Shown: positions 27,281-36,994 of the stretch, in pieces | Position numbering within the stretch: the stretch's first letter is position 1 | Layout of the letters: the number at the start of each line of letters is the position of its first letter | Assembly: GCF_037975445.1 (NCBI RefSeq) | Contig: NZ_CP150254.1 | Span: 4,338,001-4,402,000, forward strand | Source: Peribacillus sp. FSL P2-0133 | GTDB taxonomy: Bacteria; Bacillota; Bacilli; Bacillales; DSM-1321 | Reading direction: 5' to 3' | DNA length: 64,000 bases | The notes under the pieces: generated by a model | The model's database searches: none | Seen by the model: only the letters and a program-made list of their open reading frames with translations | Told to the model about the DNA's origin: nothing | Translations under genes and position numbers: made by a program

Positions 27281-28153
27281 TCAAGATGATACTTTAAGTT
27301 TCCTTTTGATTTGTGTTGCGAAGATTTCAAGACAGATTGCAATTATCAGGATAAAATAAGTGATTGCTCCAATTTCACTCAAGTCAAAGTAAAATCCACT
27401 TGCCATGAACATATCGAAGCCGATTCCTCCTGCGCCTGCCGCTGCGCCCATTGCGACCGCCACTGCAAAATTGATTTCAAAGCGCATGAAAGTCCATGAA
27501 ATGATATAAGTGATCGAAGATGGAATGATGACTTGGAACACGATTTGCCACCAATTCGCTCCGCTTGCTTGCAGGGCTTCTATGGCACCTTTATCAATTT
27601 CCTCGAAGGATTCCGAGTAGGCCTTTACAAGGTAACTTATGGAGTGAAACGTCATCCCTATAACTGCCGCTACACTGCCCAACCCTGCTGCGACTGCAAA
27701 AATGAGGACCCATAATACGGTAGGTACGGCTCTAATCAGGGCAACCGATCCCTTTATGACAATCGATAATGGCTTGGACGAGATATTTCCAGCCGCTAAT
27801 AGTCCCAACATCAGGGCAATGATTGCACCAAATATTGTCGTTAAGAAAGCTAAACCCAATGTAATCGACACCTGATAAAGCGCTTGAGTGAAGGTAAAGT
27901 GCTTCAAATGCGGCTCAAAAAACATGGTCTTCAAATTATCGACGGTCAATAATAGCGCGTCCCACAGTTTAACATCCTTATAATCAAAACTGGCAAAAGC
28001 GTATATGGTCAAAACTGCTAGTACCAGCACACTCAACCTAATGGCGATCGAAGATTTCGAGAAGGGCTTTTTGGCTAGTCGTTCAAGTAGCATTTTATCT
28101 AAATCCTGTCCAGTAGGAGAAGGAAATGGTTTGATTGGACCCTCTGCCTGCAT
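27281..28153 (-). CDS. phnE: Phosphonate ABC transporter permease PhnE (second copy)
   Basis: This 290-aa inner-membrane permease has about six helices and the coupling motif EALQASGANWWQIVFQVIIPSS. With PhnC, PhnD and the other permease it would import phosphonates. Its ATG overlaps the stop of the first phnE (TAATG), indicating translational coupling. It is the last gene of the long phn operon. Two permeases per system is normal in Firmicutes. Confidence 0.92.
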   Translation of the reverse strand: MQAEGPIKPFPSPTGQDLDKMLLERLAKKPFSKSSIAIRLSVLVLAVLTIYAFASFDYKDVKLWDALLLTVDNLKTMFFEPHLKHFTFTQALYQVSITLGLAFLTTIFGAIIALMLGLLAAGNISSKPLSIVIKGSVALIRAVPTVLWVLIFAVAAGLGSVAAVIGMTFHSISYLVKAYSESFEEIDKGAIEALQASGANWWQIVFQVIIPSSITYIISWTFMRFEINFAVAVAMGAAAGAGGIGFDMFMASGFYFDLSEIGAITYFILIIAICLEIFATQIKRKLKVSS

Positions 28154-28938
28154 TATAAAATCACCCTCCTCACATAATTTGAGATCAATTCAATACATAA
28201 TATCGAAATGATGATCGTAATGACGACAAGACTGGCAATGTCATAACTCAAGTTTTTATAATAAAGATTAAACGTAAAACCAATACCCGATCCTGTAAGC
28301 AGTCCGACCAATGTTGCATTCCTGATATTCGTTTCAATCATAAAAAGTACCCAGCTGATCATTTGCGGAATTGTTGAAGGGATAACAGACTGCGAAATGA
28401 CGGTTAGATAACTTGCGCCGGTTGTCTGCAAAGCTTCTACGGAACTGCAGCTCACTTCATCGATCGTTTCAATGAAAGCTCTTGTTAAAAACCCGAAGGA
28501 TCCGAAAAACAAGGCAAAATAACCGGTCAAGGAACTTTGTCCAAATGAGAATAACAGAACTAACGCCCATATTGAGACATCAATATTTCTAAATAAAACT
28601 GCTACCCCGCGGCTAAACCCTCCGAAAAAAGCATTCACCCTTGTCGTATTGGAACCCAATATCGCAAATACAAAGGCCAATATTCCCGCGAATGTGGTTG
28701 CAGCAACGGATATTAAAAGCGTTTCTTTCAGCTTTATCAAAATGTCCGGGAGTTTGGTTAGGGAATCCTTTGTTGGATAAAAGTTCGATAACGACCATTG
28801 TATGGCCTTAGGAACCGAAGTAACCCCTTTTGCGATGCTGAATTCTGTAATGATAATGGAAACAGCCGTCGCAGCCCCAATAAGCAAAAACAATACAAGT
28901 GAATTTCTTCTCTTTTTTGCAAAAACATCAGCCGACAT
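28153..28938 (-). CDS. phnE: Phosphonate ABC transporter permease PhnE (first copy)
   Basis: This 261-aa permease has hydrophobic helices starting near residue 14 and the coupling loop VEALQTTGASYLTVISQSVIPS. It pairs with the second PhnE to form the membrane channel. The start at 28938 has GGGAGG ahead of it and overlaps the end of phnC by 11 bases. It is similar in layout to its neighbour but clearly divergent in sequence, so the pair is an old duplication. Confidence 0.92.
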   Translation of the reverse strand: MSADVFAKKRRNSLVLFLLIGAATAVSIIITEFSIAKGVTSVPKAIQWSLSNFYPTKDSLTKLPDILIKLKETLLISVAATTFAGILAFVFAILGSNTTRVNAFFGGFSRGVAVLFRNIDVSIWALVLLFSFGQSSLTGYFALFFGSFGFLTRAFIETIDEVSCSSVEALQTTGASYLTVISQSVIPSTIPQMISWVLFMIETNIRNATLVGLLTGSGIGFTFNLYYKNLSYDIASLVVITIIISILCIELISNYVRRVIL

Positions 28939-29716
28939 GGGAACCTCCCAAATCAAAAATCAACTTTCCTTCATCTGATCCATAAATCTGATGGATATCA
29001 TTTGAGGTAATATTTTGAGTTGTGCCATTGAAAACAACCTTCCCGCCATTCACACCGATGATTCGATCCGAATACTTCAGGGCAACATCGACTTGATGCA
29101 GGTTGACTACGACTGTGATCCCCATGGAAGTGCAGATATTCCTTAAATGATCCATGATCACTTTGGAAGAATTCGGGTCAAGAGAGGCAATCGGTTCATC
29201 GCATAATAGCAATTTAGGATTTTGGATAAGCGCCCGCGCAATGCCAACCCGTTGTTTCTGACCTCCGCTCAACTGATCGGACCTTTTATAGATTTGATCT
29301 TCCAGACCGAGAATTTGGAGAACTTTAGCAGCCTGAAGTTTCTCCTCTTCACTATAAAGGCCAAGGATTCCAGCCAGTGTAGATTTATAGCCTAATCGTC
29401 CATGCAGGGTATTTTCAATCACACTTAGTCTATTTACAAGATTGTAATGCTGAAAAACCATCCCTATTTTCCTGCGTACTTTCTTTAACTCCCTTTTATT
29501 CACCTTGTATACATGATCATTATCAAAAATGATTTCTCCGCTAGAAGCATCGATCATCCTATTGATGCATCGAAGGAGAGTTGATTTCCCTGCTCCAGAT
29601 GGCCCTATGATAGAAACGAACTCTCCTTCTTTCACAGTGAAGTCAATATTGGATAACGCCTTTGTACCATTTCCAAAATGTTTTGAGACATTTTTCACTT
29701 CCAATAATGTTTTCAT
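28928..29716 (-). CDS. phnC: Phosphonate ABC transporter ATP-binding protein PhnC
   Basis: This 262-aa ATPase has Walker A GPSGAGKST (residues 38-46), signature LSGGQKQR, Walker B LLLCDEP and the His switch region NLHQVD, all intact. NLHQVDVALKYSDRIIG is typical of PhnC. It energises phosphonate import. It lies 27 bases after phnD and overlaps phnE. Confidence 0.95.
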   Translation of the reverse strand: MKTLLEVKNVSKHFGNGTKALSNIDFTVKEGEFVSIIGPSGAGKSTLLRCINRMIDASSGEIIFDNDHVYKVNKRELKKVRRKIGMVFQHYNLVNRLSVIENTLHGRLGYKSTLAGILGLYSEEEKLQAAKVLQILGLEDQIYKRSDQLSGGQKQRVGIARALIQNPKLLLCDEPIASLDPNSSKVIMDHLRNICTSMGITVVVNLHQVDVALKYSDRIIGVNGGKVVFNGTTQNITSNDIHQIYGSDEGKLIFDLGGSHVG

Positions 29717-29743
29717 GTATGCTCCTCCTACATTTTACTGCCT

Positions 29744-30778
29744 TTATTTAGATAATTCCCGGATTGGATTGAACCAGTCATCCTCAACTTCTACCAATCT
29801 TTCTTTTCCGCTCACCCGTTTAAATAGACCTGATAACTTAGAATCTTCCGGTACGAAAACTTTCTCATTATTTGCCATTTCATCGGACATCAACGTTTCA
29901 AGAATTTTTTCACGTGTCTCCTCACTGACTAATTCGGTGTTAACAACGAAAGGTGCATTCAGAACCGGAGTCACTGAAATGAGTGAGAATGTCTTATCTA
30001 CAACTGTGTTGAAGGGTTCAGCTGCATCCTTCTTCACCTTATACACGGCACCTGCTTTATTCTCTTCCCCATCAGCCAGCTCCACATAATTATTGACACA
30101 TGTGTCACAAAAAGCCGCCACTTCCGCTTTCCCGGTCAAAAGATTAACAGCCGATCCTTGGTGTGAACCGCCATAAAGCACTTCACTGAAGAATTTATCT
30201 TTCCCGCCTTCCAATAAATCCTCGGCCGTTAATTCCTTAAACTTATCTTGCTGCGAAAAATAATCAACGATTCCTGTGGAAGGGACTTTGAAGCCAGATG
30301 TTGAGCTATTTGATACGAAAGAGAACTTTTTCCCTTGGATACCGTCTATCTTGTATTCGCCGTTAATTTTATAGTCATCTGCATTTTGAACGGCCAGCCA
30401 GCTATTATAGACTGCATCATCCAACGTACCTGATTCACCGCTTGGAACAACTAGAGGCTGAACACTATCGTTTTTGTTGTTTGCTTCAATATATCCTTGC
30501 GCTCCCAGGAATGCTAAATCCGCGTTTCCATTAGCAATTGCCTCGATTGCAATGTTATAGTCCGTAGTGGTCTTATGTTCGACTTTCTTTCCTGTGGCGT
30601 CCTCCAAGATCTTCCCGATTTCATCGCGGGCTTCCCCTAAATCTTCCCCGGATTCATTTGGCAGCCATGCTACGGTTAATATATCATCTTCATTTGCACC
30701 TGTTGAACTAGTGGAAGAACAGCCTGTGAACACCAGCAAAATAACTAACATCAATATGGACATCATCGATTTTTTCAC
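29744..30778 (-). CDS. phnD: Phosphonate ABC transporter substrate-binding lipoprotein PhnD
   Basis: This 344-aa lipoprotein has a signal peptide ending in the lipobox FTGC near residue 19, then a Ser/Thr-rich linker. The PhnD core (VAWLPNESGED, NADLAFLGAQGYIEA, GGSHQGSAVNLLTGKA) is present. It binds phosphonates outside the membrane. A 128-base gap separates it from phnL, longer than other gaps in the cluster, so it may have its own promoter in addition to read-through. Confidence 0.93.
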   Translation of the reverse strand: MKKSMMSILMLVILLVFTGCSSTSSTGANEDDILTVAWLPNESGEDLGEARDEIGKILEDATGKKVEHKTTTDYNIAIEAIANGNADLAFLGAQGYIEANNKNDSVQPLVVPSGESGTLDDAVYNSWLAVQNADDYKINGEYKIDGIQGKKFSFVSNSSTSGFKVPSTGIVDYFSQQDKFKELTAEDLLEGGKDKFFSEVLYGGSHQGSAVNLLTGKAEVAAFCDTCVNNYVELADGEENKAGAVYKVKKDAAEPFNTVVDKTFSLISVTPVLNAPFVVNTELVSEETREKILETLMSDEMANNEKVFVPEDSKLSGLFKRVSGKERLVEVEDDWFNPIRELSK

Positions 30779-30906
30779 GTTAAATCTTCCCTCCTATTTA
30801 AAAGATCTTTTCTTATTTCAGTCACTTCCCATAAAACAATACCGGTACAATACTAACCTGCCGTTAAGGAGGCTGAACATTCAGTAAAATTTATGTGAAT
30901 TCGTCG

Positions 30907-31620
30907 TTAAATTTTTTGAATAGCTTGAGTAAAACATCCATTCTGTATGCTATATTCTTTATTTACTAACCGATTCATGAACTCCAAGTCATGAAAAATA
31001 CCCAGCATTGTCGTTCCTTCGTTCATTAGCTGTTCCAGCAGGGTTTTCACCTTCACTTTAGAATCGTGATCCAAACTTGCAGTCGGTTCATCCAGCAGGA
31101 GGAGCCGCGGCCTTTTCACCATTGCTCTTGCTATATTTAACCTTAGCTTCTCCCCTCCTGAAAAAGTAGCAGGGTAACTGTCCCATAGCTCTTTTCCTAT
31201 TTCAAAGTGGTCGAGGATTTTTTCCGTTTCGATATTGGCCATTTCCCTGGTTTGTCCCATTTCAAGGATGGCACCGGTAACAAGCTGCCTTGCTGTAGTT
31301 CTTGGCATGACATTTAAAAATTGAGATACATAGCCTATCTCATGCTTACGCAGGTATATCATTTCCCTTTCTGTAGCTTTTGCTAGATTAATCGCACCAT
31401 AGTGGGAAGATTCATACCAGATGTCTCCTTCTTGAACCCGATAGGTACCATAAATCGATTTTAGGATCGTTGATTTTCCGCTGCCGCTCTTGCCTGTAAT
31501 GCCAATGAATTCGCCTTTTTTCACTGTGATCGTAATGTTGCTGACCGCATGGATATTCTTGCGTTGATTATGTAAAATAAAAGACTTTGATAAATCATTG
31601 ATCTCCAATATGTTCTCCAC
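30907..31620 (-). CDS. phnL: C-P lyase subunit PhnL
   Basis: This 237-aa ABC-type ATPase, homologous to transporter ATPases, belongs to the C-P lyase machinery. Walker A GKSGSGKST lies at residues 43-51, signature FSGGEKLRLN and Walker B LLLDEP are intact. With PhnI, G and H it is required to attach phosphonate to ATP, forming ribose-triphosphate phosphonate. It follows phnM by 22 bases. Confidence 0.93.
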   Translation of the reverse strand: MENILEINDLSKSFILHNQRKNIHAVSNITITVKKGEFIGITGKSGSGKSTILKSIYGTYRVQEGDIWYESSHYGAINLAKATEREMIYLRKHEIGYVSQFLNVMPRTTARQLVTGAILEMGQTREMANIETEKILDHFEIGKELWDSYPATFSGGEKLRLNIARAMVKRPRLLLLDEPTASLDHDSKVKVKTLLEQLMNEGTTMLGIFHDLEFMNRLVNKEYSIQNGCFTQAIQKI

Positions 31621-31642
31621 TTTCCCACCCGCTTTCTAAAAT

Positions 31643-32836
31643 TTAGATCCTGTAATTCGTTTTTTGAATCAATTTTCCGTCTACAATCACAGTTGTTATT
31701 ACAGGGAAATCACCCGAAATTTTTTCAATAATAAGTATGTCAGCCTTTTTCCCTTCGTGAATCGATCCAATTTCGTCCTCCATCTTGACTGCCTTTGCGG
31801 GATTAATCGTAACTAGCTTAAACATATCGACAAGATCCATCCCATGGTTTTCGACCAATTCAAACATTGAATGCAGCAGGGCCGCAGGGTAATAATCACT
31901 GCATAATATGTCTATGCTTCCATCCTGAATGGCTTCAGAGGCACTTAAGTTCCCGCTATGAGAACCTCCCAAAAGCACATTTGGTGCACCAGCTATGGTA
32001 TACATCCCCATATCATGGGCCTTACGGGCAATCTCAAGTGTGATTGGAAATTCACTTATACTTGTTCCGAAGCTGTGAACCAATTCAAGCTTCTCTATTG
32101 AATCATCATCATGTGAGGCAACGGCAATATTATTTTCCCTTGCTAGAAGTGCAATTTCCTTCATTCTTTCAATCGTCAGCTTTTCTTTCACTTGATGAGT
32201 CCGGATCATCACATCAATGGCTTCATCACTATAATTGTTATACCCCCTTAAAGTGTTTCGATATATCTCTAGATGCCGATACTGCCCTTGTCCTGGAGTG
32301 TGGTCCATGAATGAGACCAGATGCACTTTCTTTTCGGAAACATATTCTTTTAAACTATCAATATCCTCCAAATTATCGATTTCATACCGGGCATGAAACC
32401 GATGACGGACCAGGTGCTTCATCGTATGTGTTTGATCAATTAAGTCGATGAGCTTCCTTACATTCTCAGGCTCCCGAATTGGCTTATATGCGTATTCAGT
32501 GGATTTATAGAGCGACAGAGAATGAAACATGGTCGTGATCCCGTGCGTAATCAGTTCCTTTTCCGTTTCTCTTAAGCTCAATTGAAAATTCATTAAAGAA
32601 GTCGGGCGCGGCGCAGTCATATGTTCAATATAATCCGAATGGAGATCAATGAAACCAGGTGAGACATATCCACCCAAAGCGTCCAGCACTTCCATCTCAG
32701 GACTCATTTCGATTTCTCCCACAGGTGCAATACGGCAAATTCTATCATCCTTAATTAAGAGATCATGGTCCATCAGGATCGAGTCTTCCGTAATTATTTT
32801 TCCATTTTTAATCAGCAACAATGTCTCTTCCCCCAT
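31643..32836 (-). CDS. phnM: Alpha-D-ribose 1-methylphosphonate 5-triphosphate diphosphatase PhnM
   Basis: This 397-aa amidohydrolase-superfamily enzyme removes pyrophosphate to give ribose 1-phosphonate 5-phosphate. Metal-site motifs GFIDLHSDYIEH near residue 58 and the later ASHDDD, with LCSDYYPA, match PhnM. The annotated ATG at 32836 has a close AAGGA; a TTG four codons later with GGGGGA seven bases upstream is a credible alternative start. It lies between phnK and phnL. Confidence 0.95.
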   Translation of the reverse strand: MGEETLLLIKNGKIITEDSILMDHDLLIKDDRICRIAPVGEIEMSPEMEVLDALGGYVSPGFIDLHSDYIEHMTAPRPTSLMNFQLSLRETEKELITHGITTMFHSLSLYKSTEYAYKPIREPENVRKLIDLIDQTHTMKHLVRHRFHARYEIDNLEDIDSLKEYVSEKKVHLVSFMDHTPGQGQYRHLEIYRNTLRGYNNYSDEAIDVMIRTHQVKEKLTIERMKEIALLARENNIAVASHDDDSIEKLELVHSFGTSISEFPITLEIARKAHDMGMYTIAGAPNVLLGGSHSGNLSASEAIQDGSIDILCSDYYPAALLHSMFELVENHGMDLVDMFKLVTINPAKAVKMEDEIGSIHEGKKADILIIEKISGDFPVITTVIVDGKLIQKTNYRI

Positions 32837-32852
32837 TTTCCTTTAGTTTCTT

Positions 32853-33698
32853 TTACAGCAGTGAGTGTACTAATTTTTGGGTATAAGGATGCTGTGGATC
32901 TTCAAGTATTTGATCTGTTAAACCTTGCTCGATTACTTTACCCTCCAGCATGACGAGCGTACGGTCTGCAAGCATTCGGATTACGCCCAAATCATGGGAT
33001 ACCAATACAATGCTGATATTCAAATCTCTTTGGAGACCTTTAATTAGATCCAAAACACTTGCTTGAACTGATAAATCCAAACCCGTGGTGACCTCATCCA
33101 AAAGCAGTATGGGGGGATTGTTGGACAATGCTTTTGCTATCTGGACCCGTTGCTGCATTCCGCCTGAGAAATTCCTTGGTTCTTCTTTCATTCGATGAAT
33201 GGGAATATTGACTGCTTCAAGAAGCTCGGCGCCTCTTGTTTCCATGCTGCCAACATGTCTGTTCCCAGCTGAAATTAACTTCTCAGCAATATTGCCTATC
33301 GAGGAGAAATCCATTTTCAACCCTAGAATCGGGTTTTGATAAACCTTCCCCATCAGGTGGTTTCGAACGAATCTTTTTTTCTGGGCTGACTCCATGAATA
33401 AATTCTTTTTTCCATCCTCAAAGCCCGCCACATACATTTCTCCATCTGTTACTTCTTCGTCAAAATATAAACTTTTCATTAAAGTGGATTTACCGCTGCC
33501 GCTTTCCCCTACAATTCCTAGAACTTCACCGTGATACAAATCAAACGTCACATCTCTACAGGCATATACCGTCCCGCATTCGTGACAATAGTTTTTCGCC
33601 ACTTTTCCTAATTTCATATGTTTACAAATTGAACATCCGTTACCGTACTGTTTGTTCATTTGTTTAACCGATAATACGGGTACCTCTAGCACAGACAT
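32853..33698 (-). CDS. phnK: C-P lyase subunit PhnK with Cys-rich insertion
   Basis: This 281-aa ABC-type ATPase of the C-P lyase complex has Walker A GESGSGKST at residues 64-72, signature FSGGMQQR and Walker B LLLDEV. PhnK binds the PhnGHIJ core. Between strand 1 and Walker A there is a segment with five cysteines (Cys22, 25, 38, 41, 47) arranged like a zinc ribbon; the E. coli protein lacks it, though some other PhnK proteins have similar insertions. The ATG follows directly on the phnJ stop. Confidence 0.93.
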   Translation of the reverse strand: MSVLEVPVLSVKQMNKQYGNGCSICKHMKLGKVAKNYCHECGTVYACRDVTFDLYHGEVLGIVGESGSGKSTLMKSLYFDEEVTDGEMYVAGFEDGKKNLFMESAQKKRFVRNHLMGKVYQNPILGLKMDFSSIGNIAEKLISAGNRHVGSMETRGAELLEAVNIPIHRMKEEPRNFSGGMQQRVQIAKALSNNPPILLLDEVTTGLDLSVQASVLDLIKGLQRDLNISIVLVSHDLGVIRMLADRTLVMLEGKVIEQGLTDQILEDPQHPYTQKLVHSLL

Positions 33699-34553
33699 TT
33701 AATTCACTCCCAATGATTGTTTTTGATTGACCATTTCAAGGCAATTGCTTGTATCATTGCATAGGAAATACGTTCCCCCTGATTCCTCATCAACAAGTTC
33801 ATCCAAAAACACATCATTGGACCCGCAGAGAATGCAAGCATGATTTGTAAAGGACTCGATTTCAAATTCGTAATCATCAAATGCCAAAGATGATACATTT
33901 GTATAAGGAGGTACTGCATATACCTTTTTCTCCCTGCCTGCACCTAACAAAATGAGTGCTTCACTTTCGTCCAGCTTGGCATTATCGAATCTTGGTATTG
34001 GACTTGGTGCCATGACATACCTGTCGTGGACCATCACCGGATGGTCTGCATCCGTCGCCATTATTCCGTACTTCATGATTTGTTCAAATAACATAAGCCA
34101 TGCACCGCTATACTCTCTCTCAGCATGAAGCTTTTTCGTTTCATGTTCGCTCGGCTCAAAATTCCTTAAAGGTTCCGGTAATGGAACTTGAAGAATTAAA
34201 ATCTGGTCTCGTTGCAACGGCACTTCCGGCACCCTGTGTCTAGACTGGATTAAAGAGGCATCTTTTGTGCTATCCGTCGTCCTTACCCCAGTGGTGTCAG
34301 ATACGAGTTTTTTTATGTTAACGGCATTAACGGATTCATCCGAACCTTGGTCGATCACCTTAAGGACGTCATCCTTTCCAATCAATGACAATGTCAACTG
34401 CAGGCCGCCCGTGCCCCAACCACGCCCAATCGGCATTTCCCTTGAAGCGAATGGGACTTGATAACCGGGAATGGCAATCGCCTTCAGTGTTGCCCTTCTA
34501 ATCTCCCGTTTCGACCCTTCATCAAAGAATGCAAAATTATAGGTTTTATTCAT
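33699..34553 (-). CDS. phnJ: Carbon-phosphorus lyase core protein PhnJ
   Basis: This 284-aa radical-SAM-type enzyme cleaves the C-P bond. The four conserved cysteines appear at 240, 243, 265 and 271 (CILC, then C-x5-C), one position off E. coli numbering 241/244/266/272, so the cluster and the active-site thiol are intact. The start at 34553 (MNKTYNF) has AGGAGG nine bases upstream and overlaps phnI by eight bases. Confidence 0.96.
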   Translation of the reverse strand: MNKTYNFAFFDEGSKREIRRATLKAIAIPGYQVPFASREMPIGRGWGTGGLQLTLSLIGKDDVLKVIDQGSDESVNAVNIKKLVSDTTGVRTTDSTKDASLIQSRHRVPEVPLQRDQILILQVPLPEPLRNFEPSEHETKKLHAEREYSGAWLMLFEQIMKYGIMATDADHPVMVHDRYVMAPSPIPRFDNAKLDESEALILLGAGREKKVYAVPPYTNVSSLAFDDYEFEIESFTNHACILCGSNDVFLDELVDEESGGTYFLCNDTSNCLEMVNQKQSLGVN

Positions 34554-35679
34554 GCGATCCAACCTCCTGCTCTGTGGTCTTATCTTTTGACTTCCGGATG
34601 CTATCAAGCTTGGATTGGAACGTAACATAATGAGGCATCTTCAAATGGGAGATGAAACCCGTTGATTCAACTGAATCTATATGATAAAGGACGAATTCCT
34701 CGTTGTGACTTGGAAACTCCTTGTTGGGTTTTTCCAGGCAATTATCCAGGATGCCCATTGCGATTGCTTTTGTTTCATTTTGTCCCATGCACATGCCATA
34801 GCCAACTTCAAACTCTATTTCTTTTTTGCCTTGTTCCTTCTCTACCGTAAGCGGAATGAGCATCTCTACCTCCGTTGCTGTAAAGTCCCCAATATAATAG
34901 CTATCTTCCTCTTTCCCTTCGAGCAGCGGGTGATCGAGATGGACGGGCAGCTGACCTACCCGCAGCTCCCCTACTGTCGGGTGCAGTGCACCATATCCAC
35001 GAATGACTGCATAAGCAAGTGATGTCACTGCACCGGTTTGGCCTCTTGTTAAAATTTGCAGGCGTTCACTCCGCATTGAAGGAAACTCCAGACTTTTCCT
35101 TGTGACATCCCCAGGCTGCAAATCATTGTTTTCACAGCTTGCTAATAAGCCTTCACTTCTTAAGTAGTCCAAAACTTTAGGCAGAGAGTTTAAATCAGCC
35201 ATATGGTTCTGATATTCTGTTGAATGATTTTCTTCTTGAAAAGCCCGTAACCAATCTTGAATGCTTATATCCGATTCATTTTCCAGCTCCGAATCTAGTA
35301 ACCGATGTGTATAATCGGTCGTGGCACCTAAAATCTGTCCGCCAGGTACATCCTTAAAACTAGCTGAAATCCGCCGTTCCACTTTCATATTTTCAGAACT
35401 GATCACACGTGAAACATGTTTTCGCGGCAAAGTGGATCGATAGGCCCTCAAGAGGAAAACAGCTTCTTCCGGATTGCCTTCAGCCTGTTTAATGGCAAGT
35501 GCAGCCAGTGATTGATCATACAAACTGCTTTCTGACATAACCTGATCAATCAACCCTCTCATCCCAGCTTCTATCTTATGCAGCTCTATAGCCGTCCCTT
35601 TTTTGACCCGTTCATACTTTAAGCGTTTGATCGATTCCTCAATCGCCTTTGTTCCTCCCTTTACTGCAACATATCCCAT
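34546..35679 (-). CDS. phnI: C-P lyase core subunit PhnI
   Basis: This 377-aa protein begins MGYVAVKGGTKAIEES, close to E. coli MYVAVKGG. PhnI catalyses the nucleosidase-like step that couples ATP ribose to phosphonate with PhnG, H and L. The length and the interior REWPS-like core (QILTRGQTGAVTSLAYA) fit the family. It overlaps phnH by 19 bases, so translation is coupled. Confidence 0.95.
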   Translation of the reverse strand: MGYVAVKGGTKAIEESIKRLKYERVKKGTAIELHKIEAGMRGLIDQVMSESSLYDQSLAALAIKQAEGNPEEAVFLLRAYRSTLPRKHVSRVISSENMKVERRISASFKDVPGGQILGATTDYTHRLLDSELENESDISIQDWLRAFQEENHSTEYQNHMADLNSLPKVLDYLRSEGLLASCENNDLQPGDVTRKSLEFPSMRSERLQILTRGQTGAVTSLAYAVIRGYGALHPTVGELRVGQLPVHLDHPLLEGKEEDSYYIGDFTATEVEMLIPLTVEKEQGKKEIEFEVGYGMCMGQNETKAIAMGILDNCLEKPNKEFPSHNEEFVLYHIDSVESTGFISHLKMPHYVTFQSKLDSIRKSKDKTTEQEVGSHE

Positions 35680-36278
35680 ATAATCTCACCCCCATTTTCT
35701 TTGATTTGAGTCGTTCTCGGTAAAGCTATTAAACGATCTTGTTGATCCACAAAATACATATCGATTCCTAAAGGGAATTCTATGTTTTTTTCGTTCCTTA
35801 CACCAAGCCAGGCGGAGACATTCGGGAGGCTTATGAATGATTCCTCTTGAATTCCCGGTCCAGAAAGAATCATTGAGTCCCCTTTCGTTACATCCGGCAC
35901 TTCTAGAATGATCATTGCCGATTCATGGGGGTTAAACAGATTTCCTACCTTTGCTTTATTTATCGCTTCCTTCATTTGCTCCTCGGAGGCATCATGTAAA
36001 ATAAAGATAAAATCCGCTTCCGGCAAATCGACAGGCTTTGAATAAGTAAGCTGATTGATCATTCTTGACACCGCCTCCCCCTCCTTTGCAATGACCTTAA
36101 AAGTCACTTCAGGGTCAAGTACCGTTCGTGCAAGCAGGATAGTAGAAGATAGGCATTCCATTTGAACATCCAAAGTCTTGGCTTCCCTCTCCAAAACCAC
36201 TAAAGTTCCAGGTCTTGAAGTCGCCGTTACAAGCTTTCTATAAACAGTTTGTATATCATGAACTACATCCAAATTCAT
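35661..36278 (-). CDS. phnH: C-P lyase core subunit PhnH
   Basis: This 205-aa protein is a structural part of the PhnGHIJ complex. The patch TSRPGT near residues 20-25, and FIFILHDASEE further on, are typical. It lies between phnG (13 bases upstream) and phnI (overlapping). Role and partners follow from the family; no catalytic residues are expected. Confidence 0.93.
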   Translation of the reverse strand: MNLDVVHDIQTVYRKLVTATSRPGTLVVLEREAKTLDVQMECLSSTILLARTVLDPEVTFKVIAKEGEAVSRMINQLTYSKPVDLPEADFIFILHDASEEQMKEAINKAKVGNLFNPHESAMIILEVPDVTKGDSMILSGPGIQEESFISLPNVSAWLGVRNEKNIEFPLGIDMYFVDQQDRLIALPRTTQIKENGGEIIWDMLQ

Positions 36279-36290
36279 TACTTTCCCCCC

Positions 36291-36716
36291 TTATTGAACA
36301 TCCATTGTTTCAAAGTTTACCTTGGTTCTTAAGATTGATCGATTCAGCTCTTGAAGATTTTTCTGTATATTCTCCTTCTCATTTTCCAAAACATGTGACC
36401 ATGATCTCGTTTCGCCAAGATCAGCCTGATAAGCAGCATCAATGATAGCTAAACGATGTGCCAGCTCTTCCCGATGTCCCTTAACGATACCAATCCCAAT
36501 TGAATCCTGAATTTGGACCGTGCATTCAGTCACCAGCATTTCCCCAAGATAAAACAAGCTCTTTTTTGCCGTTTCCCTTGTCTTTAGCAACACAAGGGCA
36601 CTCTCTGGCTTTTGAATGACGGTAACTTTATATTTCATTGCTATTTCCTTGGCAAATTCCTTCGCAATGTCCTCAGAGCCTTGAATCAAAATCTCGGTTC
36701 TTTCCCTTCTTCTCAT
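36291..36716 (-). CDS. phnG: C-P lyase core subunit PhnG
   Basis: This 141-aa small core subunit has LFYLGEMLVTECTVQI and IGIVKGHREELAHRLAIIDA motifs matching PhnG. The start is set at 36716 because GGAGG lies eight bases upstream; a TTG at 36731 would fall on that site. It is the first gene of the C-P lyase operon, separated from the GntR regulator by a 278-base interval that contains a repeat array. Confidence 0.93.
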   Translation of the reverse strand: MRRRERTEILIQGSEDIAKEFAKEIAMKYKVTVIQKPESALVLLKTRETAKKSLFYLGEMLVTECTVQIQDSIGIGIVKGHREELAHRLAIIDAAYQADLGETRSWSHVLENEKENIQKNLQELNRSILRTKVNFETMDVQ

Positions 36717-36855
36717 TCCATTGGCCTCCAATGTTTTAGTTTCCCGCTACATCTTCAATGTATCTTGTTGCCAAGTGAACGTACGTTAAGAAAGAGTAAA
36801 TCTTGTATGAAATTTGTTAAAGCCGGACCTACACTATTCAAAATTTCGTGCCATT

Positions 36856-36980
36856 ACTCGTGAATTCGAGCTTTACTCGTGAGTTTCGTACTTTTACTCG
36901 TGAATTCGAAGCATTTACTCGTGAGTTTCGTACTTTTACTCGTGAATTCAGAGCATTTACTTGTGAATTCGAGCGATATC
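36856..36980. repeat. Tandem array of the 21-bp unit, locus 2
   Basis: About six degenerate units, alternating two forms (ACTCGTGAATTCGAGC-type and ACTCGTGAGTTTCGTAC-type), with the first unit two bases short. The unit length and core match the array at 21194. It fills the gap between the regulator gene and phnG, where the C-P lyase promoter should lie. Confidence 0.85.
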
Positions 36981-36994
36981 TGGAATGGAAGTTT

